Shown here piece by piece: positions 5,607-12,508 of a stretch of 14,898 nt of DNA. The notes beneath the pieces were generated by a model. It had not been told where the DNA came from, ran no database searches, and saw only the letters and a program-made list of their open reading frames with translations. The position numbers and the translations under genes were made by a program. This stretch comes from DASTPP01 sp035762175 (lineage in GTDB: Bacteria > Myxococcota_A > Polyangia > Polyangiales > Polyangiaceae): assembly GCA_035762175.1 (NCBI GenBank), contig DASTPP010000169.1, positions 1 to 14,898 of the forward strand. The letters are read 5' to 3'. Each line of letters opens with the position of its first letter. Positions within the stretch are counted from its first letter, which is position 1.

Positions 5607-6107
5607 TCAAGGGGGCGGCGAGGCGAGCGGTCGAGGCGCCCGGCGCTCGAGCGCGCGGCCGATGGCGCGCGTCACGTCGCGGGCGAGCGCCTCGTCTTCG
5701 GTGGTCAAGAGGGCGGCCGAGCCCGCCACCCCGCCGCCGGTGAGCACGGTGTAGCGCGGCCGTTGCCGCCGCCGCCAGCGGGTGCCGAGCGCCCAGACGA
5801 GCGCGCCGCCGATCATGTTCGGAATGCCCAACCACCAGTCGCCGGCCTCAAAGAAGCGGGCGCCCTGCTCGGCGAGGCCCGCGACGTAAAAGAGCAGCCA
5901 GCCGACGACGTAGAGCGCCCCGGCGGCGCGCACCAGCCAGGACGCCGCGAGGTGGGCGTTCGCCGGCGAGAGACGTACGGAGCGGACGGCCTCCATGCTG
6001 ATGGTCACGTTCGGCGCGACGATCGCGTTCGAGGTAATCTTGATGACGTCGGGCGCCTCGAAGAGGAGCTCGGCGCCGTCGGGGGGCGAGCGGTAGTCGG
6101 TCGTCAC
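5607..6107 (-). CDS. DUF6232-like membrane protein
   Basis: 166 residues from GTG 6107 (MTTDYRSPPDGAELLFEAPDVIKITSNAIVAPNVTISMEAVRSVRL). The N-terminal beta-rich segment with ITSNAIVAPNVTISMEAVRSVRL is typical of DUF6232, where a short cytoplasmic strand region precedes membrane helices. Two hydrophobic helices follow (~58-78 and ~92-108), then a basic RWRRRQRPRY stop-transfer and a soluble tail (VLTGGGVAGSAALLTTEDEALARDVTRAIGRAL) that looks like a small beta-alpha unit. The function of the family is unknown. The frame stays open upstream to the next gene, but that part is shadow sequence. It converges on the MNT-HEPN gene, with 42 bases between their stops, and lies 209 bases downstream of the beta-propeller gene on the same strand. 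Confidence 0.75.
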   Translation of the reverse strand: MTTDYRSPPDGAELLFEAPDVIKITSNAIVAPNVTISMEAVRSVRLSPANAHLAASWLVRAAGALYVVGWLLFYVAGLAEQGARFFEAGDWWLGIPNMIGGALVWALGTRWRRRQRPRYTVLTGGGVAGSAALLTTEDEALARDVTRAIGRALERRAPRPLASPPP

Positions 6108-6316
6108 GGGGGCCCTGTCGCGCGTCGTTCGCCGCCGTAGCTTAAAACGCTCCGCGGCGGCAGCGGCGAACTTTCGCCGGGCGCGGGGCGCGCCGAGCGG
6201 CTCGGCGGCCCGGCGCGCGGGGCCCCGGTCGACACGAGCCTCGTGGGTGAGTACCCATTCAAGCTTGGTCGGACGAAGGCCCCCGCCGCCCGAGAGCTCG
6301 GCCGGCTCACGCGGCC

Positions 6317-7513
6317 CTACGGCGCGAGCGGGACGCGCAGGACCTTCATCGGCACCGGCGGCGTGCGCTTGCGCCCCTTCATGTTCGCGTGCAAGAGCAG
6401 CGAGTCGCCGTCGATGGCGCCGGTGGCGATGCCGTCGAAGTGCGGGTTGTACGACTCGAGCACCTCGGCCGAAACGATGCGCGACCAGTCGCCCGCCGTG
6501 CGGTAGCGCATCACGCGCCCGGGGTCGTGCACGCAGTTCTGTACCCCGATGATGTCCGTCTTGTAGAGGTAGAGGCCGTCGATGCAGCCGCTGGCGACGT
6601 CCGCCGGCTGCTCGAGGAGGTGCGCCTTCTTCGTGGCGACGTCCACGCGCGTGATGCCGTGCCAGCCGGCGACGATCAAGAAGCGGCCGTCGGGCGTGAC
6701 GGCGATGCCGTTCGGGTCCGGCAAGCCGTCGACGAACTTCGTCGCCGCGTCCGCGCCCGGGGGGACGGCCCACACGGCCCCGGAGTTCGAGGCCGTCGCA
6801 TAGGCCGTGCCGTCGGGCGCGACCGCGACGTCGTTGAGCAGGTCCTTGTCCGCGCGCTCGATGGGGTACGCCTTGAGCAGCGCGCCGTCGCCGAGGCGAA
6901 ACCGGAAGAGCCCCAGGACCATCTCCGGCTTGCGCTCGCCGAGCGCGTTCGAGACGACCCAGAGCTCGCCGCGCGCGTCGTCCACGCGAAAGCCTAGCGC
7001 CCCGGCGAGGCCGCCGGTCTTGGCCGCGACGAGCTGCTCGACCGTTCCGTCTTCCGCGACGGCGATGATCTGCCCTTTGCTGCCGAGGCTGTAGAGCTTG
7101 CGCGTGGCGCCCGAGTAGGCGACGCCTTCTCCGAGCCACTCGCCGTCCACCGTGTACGCGACCCGCGCGCGGAGCACCGGCGGGTGCGCGCGACGAATGC
7201 GCGCCTTCAGCTCGTGAAACTTCGGATCGTCTTTCAGCGCGCCGAAGTCGTCCGGGCGCGGGTCGAGCCCGGCGCCGAGCGCGTGCATCTTCTCGAGGGC
7301 CGCCAGCGCCTGCTCGCGGTGGCCCGCCTGGGCATGCACCGCCGCGACCCAATAGAGCACGGCGCCGTCGTTCGGGCGTCGCCGGTGCACCGCGTCGATC
7401 TGCCGCCCCAAGTCTTTCACCGCCGGCGGCAGGCTTTCTGGCTCAATCTGGAGGCTCGGCGTGGTCGCGCACCCCACGGCGAGAAAGAGCAACGGGACGA
7501 TGGCGAGGCGCAT
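6317..7513 (-). CDS. SMP-30-like beta-propeller lipoprotein with N-terminal TPR-like helices
   Basis: 398 residues from ATG 7513. MRLAIVPLLFLAVGC is a lipoprotein signal with the lipidated Cys at 15. Residues ~35-80 form a helical pair with TPR character (VLYWVAAVHAQAGHREQALAALEKMHALG). From ~115 to the end are blades of an SMP-30/gluconolactonase-like propeller: ARGELWVVSNALGER, LLNDVAVAPDGTAYATASNSGAVWAV, PDPNGIAVTPDGRFLIVAGWHGITRVD and HFDGIATGAIDGDSLLLHANMKG. The N-D and P-N-G positions recall the metal-binding Asn/Asp residues of SMP-30 lactonases, so a Ca-dependent hydrolase or a purely structural propeller are both possible. It is probably anchored in the envelope. It is divergent from the hydrolase at 7759, with 245 bases between. 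Confidence 0.85.
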   Translation of the reverse strand: MRLAIVPLLFLAVGCATTPSLQIEPESLPPAVKDLGRQIDAVHRRRPNDGAVLYWVAAVHAQAGHREQALAALEKMHALGAGLDPRPDDFGALKDDPKFHELKARIRRAHPPVLRARVAYTVDGEWLGEGVAYSGATRKLYSLGSKGQIIAVAEDGTVEQLVAAKTGGLAGALGFRVDDARGELWVVSNALGERKPEMVLGLFRFRLGDGALLKAYPIERADKDLLNDVAVAPDGTAYATASNSGAVWAVPPGADAATKFVDGLPDPNGIAVTPDGRFLIVAGWHGITRVDVATKKAHLLEQPADVASGCIDGLYLYKTDIIGVQNCVHDPGRVMRYRTAGDWSRIVSAEVLESYNPHFDGIATGAIDGDSLLLHANMKGRKRTPPVPMKVLRVPLAP

Positions 7514-7758
7514 GCGCGATCTGTTCTACGGCCCGGCGCGCCCGCTGGCGAGGCTCGCGACGCTTCGGCACGTCGCGACATGGTTCAACGACGGCGGAAG
7601 GCGCCCCGGCCCCCCCGACGCGCCTCCCCCGCGAGCGGGGTTGCTCCGACGCCGCCGAGCCCTCGAATTGCACCGGGCGCGCCGCCGTCGCCCGGCCGCG
7701 CGCCCGCCCGCGGCACGGGGCGCCGCGGAGGCTCGAGGCGCGCTACGATGCGGGGCCG

Positions 7759-8631
7759 ATGGCCGACCCCTTCGCCGAGCGCCACCGCATCCCGACCCGC
7801 GCCGGCGCCTTCGCGGCGCTCGCGGCGGGCGACGCGGGGGCCCCGCTCGTGCTCTGTTTGCATGGCTTTCCCGACACGCCGTACGGCTTTCGCGGGGTGA
7901 TGGCGGCGCTCGCCGAGGCGGGCTTCCGCGCCGTCGCGCCCTGGGCGCGCGGCTACGACCCGAGCCCGCTCGAGGGGCCCTACGACGCCGACCGCCTCGG
8001 CGACGACGCCCTCGCGCTCGCCGACGCGCTCTCGCCCGGGCGCCCCGTCCGCCTCGTCGGCCACGACTGGGGCGCCGTCGCCGCCTACGCCGCCCTCGCC
8101 CGCGAGCCCGCGCGCTTCGCCCGCGCCGCCACGCTGGCCGTGCCGCACCCGCAGGCCTTCTTCGAGCACCTGCGCCGCTCGCCGCGCCAGGCCCGAAGGA
8201 GCGCGTACATGGCCTCGCTCGGCCTCGCCCCCTTCGCCGCGGCGCGCCTGCAGTCCGACGACTACCGCCCGGTCGACGAGCTCTGGGCGCGCTGGTCGCC
8301 GGGCTTTCAGCCGAGCGACGACTACCGGCGCGAGCTCAAGCGGTGCCTGCGCGCGAGCATGCCCGCGCCGATCCGGTATTATCGCGCGCTCTTCCGGCCC
8401 CCGGCCGAGGCGCTCGCCCGCGCGTCGCGGCCCCGCCCCGTCCGCACGCCGACGCTCTACCTGCACGGCCTGCGCGACGGCTGCGTCGAGGCGCGCGCGG
8501 CCGAGGGCCAGGCGCGCTTCTTCGTCGGGGGCCTCGAAGAGTGCACGCTCGAGGGCGTCGGGCACTTTTTGCACATCGAGCGCCCCGACCTCGTCGCCGA
8601 GCGCCTCGTCGCCTGGCTGCGCGCCGGCTGA
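7759..8631 (+). CDS. Alpha/beta hydrolase, epoxide-hydrolase type
   Basis: 290 residues from ATG 7759, with no signal peptide, so cytoplasmic. Oxyanion motif HGFPD (35-39). Nucleophile elbow GHDWGA (101-106), with Asp103 where lipases and esterases have Ser. Acid at Asp240 (LHGLRDGCVE). His269 in GVGHFLHIERPD. An Asp nucleophile is the mark of epoxide hydrolases and haloalkane or fluoroacetate dehalogenases. The cap segment IRYYRALFRP (205-214) supplies tyrosines where epoxide hydrolases have the ring-opening Tyr, and no halide-binding Trp follows the nucleophile's His-Asp-Trp in an obvious way, so epoxide hydrolase is favoured. Substrate unknown. The complete triad suggests activity. A TACGAT (7744-7749) just before the start is a weak -10 candidate. 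Confidence 0.9.
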   Translation: MADPFAERHRIPTRAGAFAALAAGDAGAPLVLCLHGFPDTPYGFRGVMAALAEAGFRAVAPWARGYDPSPLEGPYDADRLGDDALALADALSPGRPVRLVGHDWGAVAAYAALAREPARFARAATLAVPHPQAFFEHLRRSPRQARRSAYMASLGLAPFAAARLQSDDYRPVDELWARWSPGFQPSDDYRRELKRCLRASMPAPIRYYRALFRPPAEALARASRPRPVRTPTLYLHGLRDGCVEARAAEGQARFFVGGLEECTLEGVGHFLHIERPDLVAERLVAWLRAG

Positions 8632-8641
8632 GGGCGCCCCG

Positions 8642-9475
8642 CTACTTGCGCTCGCAGAGCACGCGGCCCGGCCCGTTGCCGCACGTGCGGTTGTTCATCG
8701 AGAACGGGGGGTTACCATCGCGGTTCATCTCGACGCACGACTCGCCCGCGAGGTTGGTCGGCTCGTCGGGGTTCGCGCCCGGGTTGGTGCCCCAGGGGAA
8801 GCCGCCCGGGGTGGTGAACGACCAAGGCTCGCCGTTGTCCCAGGCGTAGGCGCTCGCGTTGCCGACGTTGCCCGACGTCGCCCGGGCGCCGAGCCAGATG
8901 TTGCCCGAGGCGAAGCGCTGCACCTCGTCGAGCACGTCGTTGTACTCGTCGACGGTGCTGAGGGCCCCGATGCCCGCGTTGAAGTCGGCGCAGGCCTGCG
9001 CCGCCCCGTTGCGGTTGAAGGAGCCAGACGGGCTCAGGAGGACGAAAAAGCACGACCCCGGCGCGCTCTTCACCTGAAACTCGTTGGCGCCGTCGCAAGG
9101 CACGCCCCCGCCCCCCTTGCCCGCGCCGCCTGCCTGGCCCCCGCCGCCCGCTTGGCCCGCCTGCCCCCCCGCGCCGCTCGCGCCCGCCACGCCGCCGGCG
9201 CCGGCCGCCCCGCCCACGTCAGCCCCACCTGCGCCGCTCGCGCCCTCGGTGATGAGCCCGCCGCTGCCCCCGCTGCCGGCCCCCGCCTCGTTCTGCGCCC
9301 CCCCTTGCCCCCCGACGACACCGCCGCCCGCCCCCTGAACGCCGGGCGAGAGCCCGCCGCCGCCCGCGCCCTCGCCGGGCGAGAGCCCGCCCGAATCGAG
9401 AGAGCAGTGCCAGAGCAGGGCGCCGAGGGCCGCCGGCGCCCACCACACGGGCTGCGTGCGCTTGTGGTGTAGCAT
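8642..9475 (-). CDS. C-type-lectin-like domain lipoprotein with a Gly/Ala-rich stalk
   Basis: 277 residues from ATG 9475, which has AAGG five bases upstream; an in-frame GTG at 9481 is the alternative. The signal peptide ends LGALLWHC-S (Cys24), a poor lipobox, so lipidation is likely but not certain. Residues ~25-126 are a low-complexity Gly/Ala/Ser stalk. Residues ~127-277 are a C-type lectin fold: CFFVLLSPSGSFNRNGAAQACADFNAGIGALSTVDEYN, NIWLGA (the WIGL position), AYAWDNGEPW, then EPTNLAGESCVEMN and MNNRTCGNGPGRVLCER with the usual disulfide cysteines. EPTN resembles the sugar-specifying EPN motif but is not identical, so carbohydrate binding is possible, not shown. Its stop faces that of the hydrolase (convergent). 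Confidence 0.88.
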   Translation of the reverse strand: MLHHKRTQPVWWAPAALGALLWHCSLDSGGLSPGEGAGGGGLSPGVQGAGGGVVGGQGGAQNEAGAGSGGSGGLITEGASGAGGADVGGAAGAGGVAGASGAGGQAGQAGGGGQAGGAGKGGGGVPCDGANEFQVKSAPGSCFFVLLSPSGSFNRNGAAQACADFNAGIGALSTVDEYNDVLDEVQRFASGNIWLGARATSGNVGNASAYAWDNGEPWSFTTPGGFPWGTNPGANPDEPTNLAGESCVEMNRDGNPPFSMNNRTCGNGPGRVLCERK

Positions 9476-9541
9476 GAACACCTTCTCGGCCCCCCCGGCC
9501 CGTGCGTCAAGGGGTGCTCGATTCGGCCACGACGCGACGCG

Positions 9542-10564
9542 CTATGGCTCGAGGGGCGGCACGACGATATCAGGTTGGATGGTAACATTCACCGGGACGG
9601 GCACCACGTGGCAGCCCAGCGCGTCGAGGCTCGCCTCGAAGGGCCCGACCTTTCTGGTCAGATACCCGGGCTTGCTCACCGTCACGGTGTAGAGGCCGGG
9701 CCGCTCGGGCAGCCCCGACCAATAGCAATCGCCGCCGCCGACGGGCGAGGGCACGAGCTCGATGTCGAGCCCGCCCGAGCTCGCGACGACCCTCGCGTCG
9801 CACACCTCGGCCCCCCGCTCGTCGCGGATGTCGACCGCGAGCGTCTCGACGATCTCTTCGGTGCAGGCCACCGTCGCGGGCTCGAGCCGCACGTCGATCT
9901 CGGCCGGCCGGACAGTGCACTGGTTCTCGGCGAGCTCGACGACCACCTCGGGCACGACGACGGTCTCGAAGCCGGGCATCGACACCGTCACCTGGTAGGT
10001 GCCGGGCCGCCCGTCCGAGCCGGACCAGAAGCAGGCGCCGTCGGGGCCCTTGCTCGCGCGCAGGGTCTGCTCCGACCGGCCGTCGCGCGCGACCACGCTC
10101 GCGTCGCAGAGCGGCCGCCCGAACGCGTCGCGGACGTCGATCTGGAACGACTCGACGAAGACGGGGGGGCACGCTGCGCGGCGCAAGGTGACGTCGACCC
10201 GGGTCGGCTCGACGTGACAGCGGTCGGCCGTCATGCCGACCACGACGTTGCGCCGCACGGCGGTCTCGAAGCCCGGCTTCGAGACCGTCAGCTCGTAGGT
10301 GCCGGGGCGCTCGAGCAGCCCGCCCCAGCCGCAGAGGCCCGGGCCCAACTCGGACAAGAGCTCGCGCTCGAAGGCGCCGTCGCGCGCGACGACCTTGGCG
10401 TCGCAGAGCTCGGCCCCCTGCTCGTCGCGGACGCTGAGGTTTAGCGACTCGACGGCGTAGTCTTGGCAGCTCGGCCCCTCGATGCGACGGACGTCTTCGA
10501 CGACGATGCACCCGGCGAGCAGCGCGCTCAGCCCCGAAAGACCCAGAAACAAGCTCGATCGCAT
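9542..10564 (-). CDS. Lipoprotein with three four-cysteine carboxypeptidase-regulatory-like repeats
   Basis: 340 residues from ATG 10564: MRSSLFLGLSGLSALLAGC is a textbook lipoprotein signal (Cys19). Earlier in-frame starts (10585, 10594) would only lengthen the n-region. The mature part is three beta-sandwich repeats of ~100 residues (about 33-131, 132-233, 234-335). Each has RDxxGxxxCDAxVVA, then C-W-G or C-(F/Y)-W-S-G, then RPGxYxxTVSxPGF/Y, then C-x-V. This resembles the CarboxypepD_reg/Ig-like fold used for surface adhesion or scaffolding. Every repeat has four cysteines at matching places (33/54/78/116; 132/153/178/216; 234/255/280/318), so two disulfides per domain are likely and the protein should be extracytoplasmic. 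It lies 66 bases upstream of the lectin gene on the same strand. Confidence 0.85.
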   Translation of the reverse strand: MRSSLFLGLSGLSALLAGCIVVEDVRRIEGPSCQDYAVESLNLSVRDEQGAELCDAKVVARDGAFERELLSELGPGLCGWGGLLERPGTYELTVSKPGFETAVRRNVVVGMTADRCHVEPTRVDVTLRRAACPPVFVESFQIDVRDAFGRPLCDASVVARDGRSEQTLRASKGPDGACFWSGSDGRPGTYQVTVSMPGFETVVVPEVVVELAENQCTVRPAEIDVRLEPATVACTEEIVETLAVDIRDERGAEVCDARVVASSGGLDIELVPSPVGGGDCYWSGLPERPGLYTVTVSKPGYLTRKVGPFEASLDALGCHVVPVPVNVTIQPDIVVPPLEP

Positions 10565-10705
10565 GGGCGAGGGCGCAATCAACATTCGGGCCAAGGCCGC
10601 GCCGGGCGCCCCCCGGCCGCGGCCGCGCCGCCGGGCCCCCCCGGGGCGTCTGGCCGCGATGTCAGGGCGGTGGCACAGCCCGGACAGGGCCGGGGCGCCC
10701 CCGCA

Positions 10706-10930
10706 TCAGTGCAGCGAGACGCAGACGAGGGGCGGGTCGCCGGTGCAGGGGGCCCCGCCGCAATCGCGCGGCCGCTCGTCGGCGCTGCACACGCCGAGCT
10801 TGCCCGGCGCAAACTGACAGGACGCGCCGACCTTGGCACAGGAGCCGGCGGGCGCCGGGCCGCCCGAGGAGGGCGAACCGCCCGAGCAAGCGACCAAGGC
10901 CAAGGCGGCCAGCCCCGCGAGTGCTTTCAC
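10706..10930 (-). CDS. Small cysteine-rich lipoprotein
   Basis: 74 residues from GTG 10930, preceded on the minus strand by a G-run. MKALAGLAALALVAC gives a clear lipobox (Cys15). A Ser/Gly/Pro linker follows, then six cysteines (31, 38, 48, 57, 62, 70) in SCAKVGASCQFAPGKLGVCSADERPRDCGGAPC...VCVSLH, probably three disulfides. Similar short lipoproteins with a C-x-VG-x-x-C-x(9)-C pattern are frequent in Myxococcota, with no known function. It lies 141 bases upstream of the repeat lipoprotein and 42 bases downstream of the membrane protein, all on one strand, so joint transcription is possible. Confidence 0.8.
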   Translation of the reverse strand: MKALAGLAALALVACSGGSPSSGGPAPAGSCAKVGASCQFAPGKLGVCSADERPRDCGGAPCTGDPPLVCVSLH

Positions 10931-10972
10931 CCCCCGACGCTACCACGGCTGGGGGCGAAGGGCCGGGCCCCC

Positions 10973-11812
10973 TTATAACCGGGCCCACACCAGGCTGCCG
11001 GCCGACGCGAGCATCAAGGCCGCGACGGCCCCGAAGAAGAGCCGCGGCGCGAGCGGCGAAGCCGCCGCGGGCGCGACGGGCGTGCGCCGCGCGATGGCGA
11101 GCAGCATCGGCAGGGGCAAGAGCAGCTGCACGACGACGCCGGCGCCCCACACGTACACGACGTCGGCTTCGGCGGCCGCCCGCAGGGCCCGGACCGCGAA
11201 GGCCGCGAGCAGGGCCGTGCCCAGCCAGTGCAAGAGCACCCCCCAAAAGCGCAGGCGGTAGAGCCCGATCAGCCCGGCGGCGAGCAAGAGGGCGCAGGCC
11301 CCGAGCTCGACGCCGAGCGGGTCGTCCGCCCCGAGCAGGCCCGAGCTCGCGACGCCGAGGGCCTGAACTTCGGCGACCGAGAGCGCGATCGAGACGAGCA
11401 GCGTGCGCCGAAACGCCACCGGGGCGAAGGCCCCCCGGGTCGGGGCGTCGGCCCGCAGGCCCGCCGAGCCGGCCAGCAAGAGCGCGCCCCCGCCGCCCAG
11501 CACGACGGCGAGCGCCTCGCGCTCGAAGCCGTCGGGCTTCACCCAGCAGAGCACCAGGCCGAACAGAAACTGGGCCCACCAGAGGCCCCGCGCCGCGATC
11601 TGCGCGCCCACGTGGTTGAGGTTGAACAGGGCCAGCGACAGGGCGAGCGACGCGGTGACGAGCAGCGCTTGCCAGTCGAGCCGGTGCGGCGCGGCCGTGA
11701 CCCGGGCCCAGACGGAAAGCAGCGAGCCCACGGCCACGACGACGCCGAGGCGCCGAGGCCAAGGCAGCCCGGAGGCCGGCAGAAACAAGGGCCGGGCCGC
11801 TACGTTCGACAT
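10973..11812 (-). CDS. Polytopic membrane protein, unknown family
   Basis: 279 residues from ATG 11812, with GGAGGG about 12 bases upstream. About nine hydrophobic helices are visible, among them LGVVVAVGSLLSVWARV, WQALLVTASLALSLALFNLN, GLWWAQFLFGLVLCWVK, ALAVVLGGGGALLLAGSAGL, LGVELGACALLLAAGLIGLYRL, FWGVLLHWLGTALLAAFAVRAL, VVYVWGAGVVVQLLLPLPMLLAIA and RLFFGAVAALMLASAGSLVWARL. I see no catalytic or transporter signature, and I do not recognise the family. It is an inner-membrane protein by composition. It is the first gene of the minus-strand run that continues with the small Cys-rich lipoprotein, and its start overlaps the end of a doubtful small frame (11800-12126). Confidence 0.8.
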   Translation of the reverse strand: MSNVAARPLFLPASGLPWPRRLGVVVAVGSLLSVWARVTAAPHRLDWQALLVTASLALSLALFNLNHVGAQIAARGLWWAQFLFGLVLCWVKPDGFEREALAVVLGGGGALLLAGSAGLRADAPTRGAFAPVAFRRTLLVSIALSVAEVQALGVASSGLLGADDPLGVELGACALLLAAGLIGLYRLRFWGVLLHWLGTALLAAFAVRALRAAAEADVVYVWGAGVVVQLLLPLPMLLAIARRTPVAPAAASPLAPRLFFGAVAALMLASAGSLVWARL

Positions 11813-12126
11813 GCCGCCAACCTACCCTCCGGCGCCCCGAAGGCTTCCTGCGGGCGGGGGCCGCGCCCCGCTACGCTCGCCGAGGGCCGTGGGCCCTGCG
11901 GTGACGCGCCCGCCGCGGTCGGCCCCGAGCCCTTCGGCGCCGCCGCGTTCACTGCGGTGGGCCCCGAGCCCCTCGGCGCCGCCGCGTTCACTGCGGTCGG
12001 CCCCGAGCCTTTCGGCACCGCCGCGCTCGTCGCGGCCGGCCCGATGCCCCGCCCGATGCCCGCCTCTGGTCGAGGGTCTGTGGTGGGTCGATTTTTCATG
12101 TTGAACCGCTCAAGGGCTTGTGCCAT
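11800..12126 (-). CDS. Doubtful small protein with three 13-residue repeats
   Basis: ATG 12126 has a strong ribosome site (GGGAGG, 6 bases upstream on the minus strand) and opens 108 residues: MAQALERFNMKNRPTT, then GSGPTAVNAAAPK-type repeats, ending 13 bases inside the membrane-protein gene. Against it: the first ~20 codons use A/T third positions unlike every neighbour, there is no recognisable domain, the repeat is also open on the plus strand, and its start codon overlaps the probable -10 box of the tRNA promoter. It may be only promoter plus tandem repeat. Confidence 0.3.
   Translation of the reverse strand: MAQALERFNMKNRPTTDPRPEAGIGRGIGPAATSAAVPKGSGPTAVNAAAPRGSGPTAVNAAAPKGSGPTAAGASPQGPRPSASVAGRGPRPQEAFGAPEGRLAACRT
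11915..12031. repeat. Three tandem 39-bp repeats
   Basis: Units 11915-11953, 11954-11992 and 11993-12031 share the core GGCCCCGAGCC. Units 1 and 2 differ at two bases; unit 3 diverges in its last third, and a degenerate fourth start follows. The unit keeps a reading frame (13 codons) on both strands. Confidence 0.85.
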
Positions 12127-12129
12127 AGA
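12101..12129 (+). promoter_or_regulatory. Probable tRNA-Lys promoter
   Basis: TTGAAC (12101-12106) and CATAGA (12124-12129) are separated by exactly 17 bp. An AT-rich GATTTTTCATG lies just upstream (UP-element-like) and a GC-rich discriminator follows, as at stable-RNA promoters. Transcription would begin about 19 bases before the mature tRNA. The -10 match is only moderate. Confidence 0.45.
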
Positions 12130-12153
12130 GCGCCTCCCTGCCGGTTCGGCGAC

Positions 12154-12226
12154 GGGCCAATAGCTCAATTGGTAGAGCAGCGGACTCTTAATCCGTTGGC
12201 TGAAGGTTCGAGTCCTTCTTGGCCCA
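12154..12226 (+). tRNA. tRNA-Lys (anticodon CTT)
   Basis: 73 nt that fold fully by hand. Acceptor GGGCCAA/TTGGCCC with discriminator A; D-stem GCTC/GAGC; anticodon stem GCGGA/TCCGT (one G-T); loop CTCTTAA giving anticodon CTT; 5-nt variable loop; T-stem GAAGG/CCTTC with loop TTCGAGT. It decodes AAG, the main Lys codon in a high-GC genome. The 3' CCA is not encoded (CCC follows), so it must be added by the tRNA nucleotidyltransferase. No obvious terminator hairpin follows immediately. Confidence 0.96.
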
Positions 12227-12473
12227 CCCCTCGATCGTTACCCCGGTTTTGCCTCGCATCGAGCCCTGCCTTCGTGCCCCGGCTCTGCTCGCGCCGGGCC
12301 GGGCGCTCGCCCTGACCTGAGCCGGGCGCGCTCGGCCCGAGGCAGGGCACCCCGAGACGTCGTTGACGTCGCCCCGCCTCGCCCCTCAGCCAGAGACCTG
12401 AGGCTCGGCCGAGCGCGCTGAGGCCGCGCGCGCCGCCCCGTCTCGGGCCTTATGGCACCGAAGTATCAGGCAG

Positions 12474-12489
12474 GGCCAAAAATTTGGCC
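12474..12489. promoter_or_regulatory. 16-bp AT-centred palindrome upstream of the FGE-like lipoprotein
   Basis: GGCCAAA-AA-TTTGGCC is a perfect 7-bp inverted repeat around AA, 20 bases before the chosen start at 12509. Its AT-rich core is unusual here, and the place fits an operator or a 5'-UTR hairpin over the start region. No cognate regulator is known. Confidence 0.35.
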
Positions 12490-12508
12490 GTCTGCCCCGC
12501 GCCTGGGC

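Noticed and set aside
6244..6257. TGGGT-GAGT-ACCCA hairpin between the propeller and DUF6232 genes
   Set aside because: A 5-bp stem without a T-run; too short to call a terminator in this GC-rich sequence.
7461..8849. Very long Arg/Ala/Pro-rich frame over the hydrolase gene
   Set aside because: Shadow frame of the clear alpha/beta hydrolase at 7759-8631.
12118..12315. Small protein frame reading VEQRTLNPLAEGSSPSWPT
   Set aside because: This is the familiar false protein produced by translating a tRNA gene; the tRNA-Lys explains it.
12340..12365. GGGCACCCCGA near 12344 as a third copy of the structured repeat
   Set aside because: Similarity stops after 11 bases and none of the hairpin or right side is present.
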